Notes under the pieces: model-generated
What the model was told of the DNA's origin: nothing
Seen by the model: only the letters and a program-made list of their open reading frames with translations
Database searches by the model: none
Shown here: piece after piece, positions 5,218 through 10,930 of the stretch
Numbering within the stretch: the first letter of the stretch is position 1
How the letters are laid out: each line of letters begins with the position of its first letter
From: JAVKSM01 sp039583705
GTDB lineage: Bacteria > Actinomycetota > Actinomycetes > Mycobacteriales > Pseudonocardiaceae
Length of the DNA stretch: 10,930 nucleotides
NCBI GenBank assembly: GCA_039583705.1
Contig: JAVKSM010000110.1
Span: 1-10,930 of the forward strand
Direction of reading: 5' to 3'
Program-made: the position numbers and the translations under genes

Positions 5218-6620
5218 CCGGGTACCTCGGTCCCACGAGCGGTCCCACGAGCGGGACGACGCACGCCCCCCACGTGGCGGAGCGCCAAGACCCATACCCG
5301 GCGGAGGCGCAAGACCCGCACGCCGTGGAGCCGCGCGAGACCACCGAGGGCACCGTCTACACGGTCACCGGCGGGGACTGGGACGAGATGCTCGCCGAGT
5401 CCGTCCACGACGAGCGCATCGTCATCAACATGGGACCGCAGCACCCGTCCACGCACGGCGTATTGCGACTGGTGCTCGAGCTCGAGGGCGAGCGGGTCAC
5501 CCAGGCCCGCAGCGTCATCGGGTACCTGCACACCGGCATCGAGAAGAACTGCGAGTACCGCACCTGGACCCAGGGCGTGACGTTCGTCACCCGCGCCGAC
5601 TACCTCTCCCCGTTGTTCAACGAGGCCGCCTACTGCCTGGCGACCGAGCGGCTGCTCAACGTCGAGGCACCGCCGCGCGCGCAGGTGATCCGGGTGCTGC
5701 TCATGGAGATCAACCGGATCGGCTCGCACCTGGTGGCGTTGGCCACCGGCGCCATGGAGATCGGCGCGCTCACCGGCATGACGATCGGCTTCCGGGAGCG
5801 GGAGGAGGTGCTGCACCTGCTGGAGTTCCTCACCGGCCTGCGGATGAACCACGCGTTCATCCGTCCCGGTGGGCTGGTCCAGGACCTGCCCGACGGCTAC
5901 GACGAGAAGACGCGCGCCTTCGTCAAGCTGATGGACTCCCGGCTGCCCGAGCTGGACAAGCTGCTCACCGGCCAACCGGTCTGGCAGCAGCGGCTGCGGG
6001 GCGTCGGCTACCTGCCGGTCGACGGCTGCCTGGCGCTCGGGGTGACCGGGCCGATCCTGCGCGCCGCCGGCCTGCCCTGGGACATGCGCAAGACCGAGCC
6101 CTACCTGGGCTACGAGGACTACGAGTTCGACGTCCCGACCTCGACCGATGCCGACTGCTACGCCCGCTACGTGCTGCGGGTCGAGGAGATGCACCAGAGC
6201 CTGCGCCTGGTCATCCAGGCGCTGCAGCGGCTCGAACCCGGCCCGGTCATGGTCGAGGATCCGAAGATCGCGTGGCCGGCCCGGCTGACGATCGGCGCCG
6301 ATGGCATGGGGAACTCGCTGGCGCACGTCCGCAAGATCATGGGCCAGTCGATGGAGTCGCTCATCCACCACTTCAAGCTCGTCACCGAGGGCTTCACGGT
6401 GCCGCCGGGGCAGGCCTACGCAGCGGTGGAGTCCCCGCGCGGCGAGCTGGGCGTGCACCTGGTCTCTGACGGTGGCACCCGGCCGTTGCGGGTGCACCTG
6501 CGTGACCCCAGCTTCGTCAACCTGCAGTCGATGCCGGCGATGTGTGAGGGAGGGATGGTGGCCGACGTGATCGCCGCGGTGGCCTCGATCGACCCCGTCA
6601 TGGGTGGGGTGGACCGGTGA
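5214..6620 (+). CDS. nuoD: NADH-quinone oxidoreductase subunit D (49 kDa, quinone-site subunit)
   Basis: Forms the menaquinone-binding cavity together with NuoB. The protein has 468 residues. About 45 variable N-terminal residues (with a PTSGPTSG repeat) precede the TVTGGDWDEML block typical of actinobacteria. The quinone-headgroup ligands are intact: H81 in GPQHPSTHG and Y130 in TRADYL. They are 49 residues apart, as are His38 and Tyr87 of Thermus Nqo4. Further family segments are GYLHTGIEKNCEYRTW, LLMEINRIGSHLVALATG, LRMNHAFIRPGG, YLGYEDYEFDVP, MESLIHHFKLVTEGF, AVESPRGELGVHLVSDGG and the terminal VASIDPVMGGVDR. ATG 5214 overlaps the nuoC stop (ATGA) and follows a strong GGAGGG (5201-5206), which settles the start. 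Confidence 0.98.
   Translation: MTGYLGPTSGPTSGTTHAPHVAERQDPYPAEAQDPHAVEPRETTEGTVYTVTGGDWDEMLAESVHDERIVINMGPQHPSTHGVLRLVLELEGERVTQARSVIGYLHTGIEKNCEYRTWTQGVTFVTRADYLSPLFNEAAYCLATERLLNVEAPPRAQVIRVLLMEINRIGSHLVALATGAMEIGALTGMTIGFREREEVLHLLEFLTGLRMNHAFIRPGGLVQDLPDGYDEKTRAFVKLMDSRLPELDKLLTGQPVWQQRLRGVGYLPVDGCLALGVTGPILRAAGLPWDMRKTEPYLGYEDYEFDVPTSTDADCYARYVLRVEEMHQSLRLVIQALQRLEPGPVMVEDPKIAWPARLTIGADGMGNSLAHVRKIMGQSMESLIHHFKLVTEGFTVPPGQAYAAVESPRGELGVHLVSDGGTRPLRVHLRDPSFVNLQSMPAMCEGGMVADVIAAVASIDPVMGGVDR
5229..5252 (+). repeat. 12-bp tandem duplication at the nuoD 5' end
   Basis: The unit ggtcccacgagc occurs twice in tandem (5229-5240 and 5241-5252), encoding the PTSG repeat in the unconserved N-terminus of NuoD. 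It is in frame and far from the catalytic core. A looser repeat (CAAGACCC, residues QDP) follows downstream in the same variable segment. Confidence 0.8.
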
Positions 6621-7450
6621 GCCAGCCCCCCGCCGTCCCGCGGGAACGTGACGTCGACGTCGAGAGAGGGGACGTCGAGAGAGGGGACGTCGAGAGAGGG
6701 GACGAACGTCCCGCCGCCACCGGGATCATCTTCGCCGGGATCGCGGAGCGGGCCCAGCAGGTGATCGCCCGCTACCCGCAGCCGCGGTCGGCGCTGCTGC
6801 CGCTGCTGCACCTGGTACAGCACGTCGAGGGTCACGTGAGCCGGGCGGGGATCGCCTACTGTGCCGAGCTGCTCGACCTGACCACCACCGAGGTCAGCGC
6901 GGTCGTCACGTTCTACTCGATGTACAAACGCAAGCCGTGCGGTGAGCACCTGGTGAGCGTGTGCACCAACACGATGTGCGCGATGCTGGGCGGCGACGCC
7001 ATCTACGCCACGCTTCGCCGCCACCTCGGCTCGGCGGCGCGGCCGCTGGACCACGAGGAGACCGCCGGTGAGCCCGGCGCCCCCGGTTCGATCACCCTGG
7101 AGCACGCCGAGTGCCTGGCCGCCTGCGACCTCGCGCCGGTGCTCCAGGTGAACTACGAGTTCTACGACAAGCAGACGCCCGAGGCGGCGGTCGAGCTCGT
7201 CACCGCGCTGCGGCGCGGCGAGCGGCCGCATCCCAGCCGCGGCGCCCCGCTGACCGACTTCCGGACGACCGCGCTGCTGCTCGCCGGGTTCTTCGACGAC
7301 CCGGCGCTGGACCACCCCACCGCCGTGGCGGGCCCGTCGGCCTCGGACGAGACACTGGCCGGCGCGCGGCTGGCCGAGCGCAACGGCTGGGCGCCACCGA
7401 CGATGCCCGAGCATGTCCCGCTGCCAGACCTGCCGGAGGACAAGCGATGA
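6617..7450 (+). CDS. nuoE: NADH-quinone oxidoreductase subunit E (24 kDa, cluster N1a)
   Basis: Part of the NADH-dehydrogenase module; its thioredoxin-like domain holds the 2Fe-2S cluster N1a next to the FMN of NuoF. The protein has 277 residues. Residues 12-29 are a charged repeat (three copies of VERGD). The conserved helical region follows (about 43-105, including AVVTFYSMYKRKP). The cluster ligands are intact: C116 and C121 (SVCTNTMCAMLGG), then C166 and C170 (AECLAACDLAP). After about residue 205 comes a roughly 70-residue extension rich in Pro, Ala and Asp, as seen in other actinobacterial NuoE. The GTG at 6617 overlaps the nuoD stop as GTGA. The repeat begins only 39 nt after the start, so its length could vary without harming the fold. 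Confidence 0.97.
   Translation: MSQPPAVPRERDVDVERGDVERGDVERGDERPAATGIIFAGIAERAQQVIARYPQPRSALLPLLHLVQHVEGHVSRAGIAYCAELLDLTTTEVSAVVTFYSMYKRKPCGEHLVSVCTNTMCAMLGGDAIYATLRRHLGSAARPLDHEETAGEPGAPGSITLEHAECLAACDLAPVLQVNYEFYDKQTPEAAVELVTALRRGERPHPSRGAPLTDFRTTALLLAGFFDDPALDHPTAVAGPSASDETLAGARLAERNGWAPPTMPEHVPLPDLPEDKR
6656..6700 (+). repeat. Three perfect 15-bp tandem repeats in the nuoE 5' region
   Basis: The unit gacgtcgagagaggg is repeated exactly three times (6656-6670, 6671-6685, 6686-6700). A further GACGTC precedes it at 6650-6655, and a partial unit (GACG) follows. It encodes VERGD three times and keeps the reading frame. Copies are identical, without third-position drift, which suggests a recent slippage expansion. 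Confidence 0.95.
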
Positions 7451-8769
7451 CCTCTCCGCTCACCCCGGTCCTCACCCGCCGCTGGCTGTCGCCGCGGTCC
7501 TGGAGTATCGAGACCTACGAGCAGTTCGAGGGCTACAGCGCGCTGCGCACCGCACTGGCCGCGGATCCCGGCCAGCTCATCCAGCTCGTCAAGGACTCCG
7601 GGCTTCGGGGGCGGGGCGGCGCGGGCTTCCCGACCGGCATGAAGTGGGGCTTCATCCCCCAGGGCGCGGAAGGGCCCGGTGCCAAGCCGAAGTACCTGGT
7701 GATCAATGCCGACGAGGGCGAGCCGGGCACCTGCAAGGACATCCCGCTGATGATGGCCGACCCGCACTCGCTCATCGAGGGCAGCATCATCACCAGCTAC
7801 GCGATCCGGGCCAACTTCTGCGCGATCTACGTGCGCGGCGAGGTGGTGCACTGCATCCGCCGGCTGCACCAGGCCGTCCGCGAGGCCTACCAGCGCGGCT
7901 ACCTCGGCAAGGACATCCTCGGCTCCGGCTTCGACCTCGACATCGTCGTGCACGCCGGCGCCGGCGCCTACATCTGCGGCGAGGAGACCGCGCTGCTCGA
8001 CTCCCTGGAAGGGCTGCGGGGCCAGCCACGGCTCAAGCCGCCGTTCCCGGCCACCTCCGGCCTCTACGCCGCCCCGACCGTGGTCAACAACGTGGAGACG
8101 ATCGCCACCGTCCCCTCGATCGTCGCCGGGGGTGCGGAGTGGTTCCGGAAGATGGGCACCGAGAAGTCCCCCGGTCCGAAGATCTACTCGGTTTCCGGGC
8201 ACGTGGAGCGGCCCGGCCAGTACGAGGCGCCGCTGGGCATCACACTGCGGGAACTGCTGGAGCGCTGCGGTGGCATGAAGGACGGCGTCCCGCTGAAGTT
8301 CTGGACGCCCGGCGGCTCCTCCACCCCGTTGCTCACCGCCGAGCACCTCGACGTGCCGCTGGACTTCGAGGGTGCGGTGGCCGCCGGGACCATCCTGGGC
8401 ACCACAGCGATCATGGTCTTCAACGAGACCGTCTCGGTGCCCTGGGCGGTGATGAAGTGGACCCAGTTCTACGACCACGAGTCCTGCGGCAAGTGCACGC
8501 CCTGCCGGGAGGGCTGCTTCTGGCTCGCCCAGATCCTGGAGCGGATGGTCGAGGGCAGGGGCTCGGAGTCCGACGTGGACACGATGCTCGACATCTGCGA
8601 CAACATCCTCGGCCGGTCGTTCTGCGCGTTGGGTGACGGCGCGGTCTCGCCGATCGCCAGCGGCATCAAGTACTTCCGCCAGGAGTTCCTCGAGCTGTGC
8701 ACGTCCCACCAGGGGTCGGGACAGCCGGGCGGCGCCCAGCCCACACCAGCGATGGCAGGAGCCCGATGA
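7447..8769 (+). CDS. nuoF: NADH-quinone oxidoreductase subunit F (51 kDa; FMN, NADH, cluster N3)
   Basis: Catalytic NADH-oxidising subunit that binds NADH, FMN and 4Fe-4S cluster N3. The protein has 440 residues. The glycine-rich GRGGAGFPTGMKW (about 55-67) and the NADEGEPGTCKD segment form the nucleotide/FMN site, and HAGAGAYICGEETALLDSLEG is the second FMN/NADH motif (about 175-195). N3 ligands are intact: C347, C350 and C353 in ESCGKCTPCREGC, and C393 in RSFCALGDGA, with the C-x2-C-x2-C-x39-C layout of the family. ATG 7447 overlaps the nuoE stop as ATGA and has GGAGG at 7435-7439, 7 nt upstream. The last 20 residues, after ELCTSH, are Gly/Pro/Ala-rich and unconserved. Confidence 0.98.
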   Translation: MTSPLTPVLTRRWLSPRSWSIETYEQFEGYSALRTALAADPGQLIQLVKDSGLRGRGGAGFPTGMKWGFIPQGAEGPGAKPKYLVINADEGEPGTCKDIPLMMADPHSLIEGSIITSYAIRANFCAIYVRGEVVHCIRRLHQAVREAYQRGYLGKDILGSGFDLDIVVHAGAGAYICGEETALLDSLEGLRGQPRLKPPFPATSGLYAAPTVVNNVETIATVPSIVAGGAEWFRKMGTEKSPGPKIYSVSGHVERPGQYEAPLGITLRELLERCGGMKDGVPLKFWTPGGSSTPLLTAEHLDVPLDFEGAVAAGTILGTTAIMVFNETVSVPWAVMKWTQFYDHESCGKCTPCREGCFWLAQILERMVEGRGSESDVDTMLDICDNILGRSFCALGDGAVSPIASGIKYFRQEFLELCTSHQGSGQPGGAQPTPAMAGAR

Positions 8770-10930
8770 CGGCCGGCGCCGAGCAGACCGACACCCGGCC
8801 GGTGCCCGAGGGCCACGTCCGGCTCACCATCGACGGCGTCACGGTGGACGCGCCCACGGGCGAGCTGGTCATCCGCACCTGTGAACGACTCGGCATCGTC
8901 GTGCCGCGGTTCTGCGACCACCCGTTGCTCGATCCGGCTGGCGCCTGCCGGCAGTGCCTGGTCGAGGTGGAGATGGGCGGGCGGCCGATGCCCAAGCCGC
9001 AGGCCTCCTGCACGGTCACGGTCGGCGACGGGATGGTCGTGCGGACCCAGCACACCTCCCAGGTGGCCGACAAGGCCCAGCAGGGGATCATGGAGCTGCT
9101 GCTCATCAACCACCCGTTGGACTGCCCGATCTGCGACAAGGGCGGCGAGTGCCCGCTGCAGAACCAGGCGATGTCCAACGGCCGCGCCGACTCCCGGTTC
9201 GTCGACACCAAGCGGACCTTCGCCAAGCCGATCGCGATCACCCCGCAGATCCTGCTGGACCGCGAGCGGTGTGTGCTCTGCCAGCGGTGTACCCGCTTCG
9301 ACGCGCAGATCGCCGGCGACAACTTCATCGACCTCCTGGAGCGGGGGGCCGACCAGCAGATCGGCACCACCGAAACCGCGAAGATCGGTGATGAGGCCGG
9401 ACCCCGTGGCGGACAGAGCTACTTCTCCGGCAACACCATCCAGATCTGTCCGGTCGGGGCGCTCACCTCGGCGTCCTACCGGTTCCGGTCCCGCCCGTTC
9501 GACCTGGTGTCCAGCCCCGGCGTGTGCGAGCACTGCGCGTCGGGCTGCGCGCAGCGCACCGACTGGCGCCGCGGTGCGGTGCAGCGGCGGCTGGCCGGCA
9601 ACGACCCCGCGGTCAACGAGGAGTGGAACTGCGACAAGGGCCGCTTCGCCTTCCGCTATACCACCAGCGAGCGCCGGTTGCTGCGCCCGATGCTGCGGGA
9701 CGCCGGCTCGGGCGAGCTGGTCGCCAGCTCCTGGACCGACGCGCTGCGAGTGGCCGCCGAGGGTCTGGTGAAGGCCTGCGACGACGGTGCCGGCGCGGCG
9801 GTGCTGCCCGGCGGGCGGCTCACGGTCGAGGACGCCTACTCCTACGGCCTGTTCGCGCGGCTGGCGTTGCATACCAACGACGTCGACGCCAGGGCGCGGC
9901 CGCACTCCGCGGAGGAGCTGGAGTTCCTCGCGGCGCACGTCGTGGGCCGCGGGCCGGAGCACCTGAGCTACGCCGACGTGGAGGCGGCGCCCGCCGTGCT
10001 GTGCGTGGCGTTCGAGCCGGAGGAGGAGTCGCCGATCGTCTACCTGCGGCTGCGCAAGGCGTCCCGCAAGGGTCAGCGGGTTTTCGTGCTCGGGCAGTGG
10101 ACGACCCCCGCGATCCGGCGCACCCGCGGCACGCTGGTCCCGGCGGTGCCGGGTGGGGAGGCTGCGGCACTGCGTGCCCTGCCGCCGGACGTGGCGGAAG
10201 CGCTCCGCGCGCCGGGTGCCGTCGTGCTCGTCGGGGAGCGGACGGCCGAGGTGCCCGGGCTCTACTCCGCAGTGTCGACGCTGGCCGACCGCAGCGGGGT
10301 CACGGTCGGCTGGGTGCCCCGCCGGGCAGGGGAGCGCGGCGCGCTGGACGCCGGAGCGGTGCCCACCCTGCTGCCCGGCGGCCGGCTGGTTCGCGATGCC
10401 GCCGCCCGGGCCGAGCTGGAGCGGCTGTGGGGCCTGCACCCCGGCGCACTGCCGGACGCGCCCGGCCGCGACACCGCCGGGATCCTCGCCGCGGCGGCCG
10501 CGGGTGAGCTCGACGGATTGGTGGTCGGCGGGGTCGACCTGGCTGACCTGCCGGACCCGGTGCTGGCCCGCGACGCGCTGCGGCGCACCGGCTTCGTCGT
10601 CAGCCTGGAGCTGCGGCACTCGTCGGTGACCGAGCTCGCCGACGTCGTGCTGCCGGTGGCGCCGGCCGTGGAGAAGGCGGGCAGCTACCTCAACTGGGAG
10701 GGCCGGCGGCGGCCGTTCGCCACGACGATCGAGTCCACGGCGTCCACGCTGCCGGACTGTCGGGTGCTGGACACCCTGGCCATCGAGATGGACGTCGCTC
10801 CCAGCGAGACCGGCTCGCGGGGTCGAGCTGTCGGGCTGGGCACCCAGACCCCGGCGGCGGCAGCCGCCGAGCTGGCCCGGCTCGGCGGCGGCACCCAGGC
10901 CCGACCCGGCGGCGCGGTGTGGCCCGGGGC
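8766..10930 (+). CDS. nuoG: NADH-quinone oxidoreductase subunit G (75 kDa), 5' part, runs off right edge
   Basis: Large Fe-S subunit that relays electrons from NuoF/E toward NuoB. The frame is open for 721 codons to the window edge without a stop, so the C-terminus is missing. Cluster ligands in order are: N1b (2Fe-2S) C50, C61, C64, C82; N5 H116, C120, C123, C129 (NHPLDCPICDKGGEC); N4 C169, C172, C175 and C228 (ERCVLCQRCTRF...IQICPVGAL); and the extra N7 set C254-x2-C257-x3-C261-x27-C289. The N4 loop (175-228) is longer than in E. coli by my recollection. From about residue 290 a molybdopterin-oxidoreductase-like domain follows. It is degenerate and serves as structure here, ending in view with LRHSSVTELADVVLPVAP and KAGSYLNWEGR. 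ATG 8766 overlaps the nuoF stop (ATGA), with AGGAG at 8757-8761. Confidence 0.97.
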   Translation, partial: MTAGAEQTDTRPVPEGHVRLTIDGVTVDAPTGELVIRTCERLGIVVPRFCDHPLLDPAGACRQCLVEVEMGGRPMPKPQASCTVTVGDGMVVRTQHTSQVADKAQQGIMELLLINHPLDCPICDKGGECPLQNQAMSNGRADSRFVDTKRTFAKPIAITPQILLDRERCVLCQRCTRFDAQIAGDNFIDLLERGADQQIGTTETAKIGDEAGPRGGQSYFSGNTIQICPVGALTSASYRFRSRPFDLVSSPGVCEHCASGCAQRTDWRRGAVQRRLAGNDPAVNEEWNCDKGRFAFRYTTSERRLLRPMLRDAGSGELVASSWTDALRVAAEGLVKACDDGAGAAVLPGGRLTVEDAYSYGLFARLALHTNDVDARARPHSAEELEFLAAHVVGRGPEHLSYADVEAAPAVLCVAFEPEEESPIVYLRLRKASRKGQRVFVLGQWTTPAIRRTRGTLVPAVPGGEAAALRALPPDVAEALRAPGAVVLVGERTAEVPGLYSAVSTLADRSGVTVGWVPRRAGERGALDAGAVPTLLPGGRLVRDAAARAELERLWGLHPGALPDAPGRDTAGILAAAAAGELDGLVVGGVDLADLPDPVLARDALRRTGFVVSLELRHSSVTELADVVLPVAPAVEKAGSYLNWEGRRRPFATTIESTASTLPDCRVLDTLAIEMDVAPSETGSRGRAVGLGTQTPAAAAAELARLGGGTQARPGGAVWPG

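Noticed and set aside
5139..6497. Minus-strand open frame of about 452 codons opposite nuoD
   Set aside because: Antisense to a strongly conserved gene; produced by GC-biased third positions suppressing stops.
5214..6620. Possible loss of the quinone-site tyrosine in NuoD (TFVTRADYL has F where many homologues have an earlier Y)
   Set aside because: Counting from H81 shows the catalytic tyrosine is Y130 in RADYL, 49 residues on, as in Thermus. It is intact, and the earlier F is also found in mycobacterial NuoD as I recall it.
8469..10619. Long minus-strand open frame of about 716 codons opposite nuoF/nuoG
   Set aside because: It is the antisense shadow of two clear complex I genes in high-GC DNA. 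Its translation is His/Arg/Gly/Pro-rich without any recognisable domain.
1..10930. A new defence, mobile or secretion system
   Set aside because: Every long stretch is accounted for by menaquinone or complex I genes. Gaps of 98, 46, 22 and 96 bp are too short for hidden genes, and no transposase, integrase, att-like repeat or CRISPR repeat is present.

Overview
The window is a high-GC stretch whose proteins are all of actinobacterial type. Ordinary features of that phylum include the long variable N-termini of NuoC and NuoD, the C-terminal tail of NuoE, and menaquinone genes placed directly ahead of complex I. I would place it among filamentous or soil Actinomycetota (Frankia, Sporichthya, Geodermatophilus or Streptomyces-like relatives). 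The genus cannot be fixed from the sequence alone. No mobile element, CRISPR array, tRNA or rRNA is visible.

Layout. Positions 1-723 (minus strand) hold the N-terminal 241 codons of an isochorismate synthase (MenF/EntC family) that runs off the left edge. A 98-bp divergent promoter region separates it from a plus-strand block: a small two-helix DUF3592-type membrane protein (822-1301), demethylmenaquinone methyltransferase menG (1348-2124) and a FAD-dependent geranylgeranyl/menaquinone reductase, MenJ-like (2147-3442). After a 96-bp gap with promoter-like signals, the complex I operon begins: nuoA (3539-3904), nuoB (3908-4456), nuoC (4456-5217), nuoD (5214-6620), nuoE (6617-7450), nuoF (7447-8769) and nuoG (8766 to the right edge, incomplete). 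From nuoB onward each start overlaps the previous stop by 1-4 nt, so translation is probably coupled.

How the genes work together. MenF makes the first committed intermediate of menaquinone synthesis, MenG carries out the last ring methylation, and the reductase probably saturates part of the isoprenoid tail. The finished menaquinone is the electron acceptor of the NADH dehydrogenase encoded next door. NuoE/F/G form the NADH-oxidising arm, NuoB/C/D the connecting and quinone-reducing module, and NuoA the first membrane subunit. All Fe-S ligands and the FMN/NADH motifs that lie within the window are intact.

The coding content is ordinary core metabolism and I do not see a new biological system. 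The points worth a second look are regulatory or micro-structural: three leaderless-type start sites in a row (menF, DUF3592, menG), a palindrome beside the reductase ribosome-binding site, a DtxR/IdeR-like box ahead of nuoA, and short in-frame tandem repeats in variable protein segments, clearest in NuoE.
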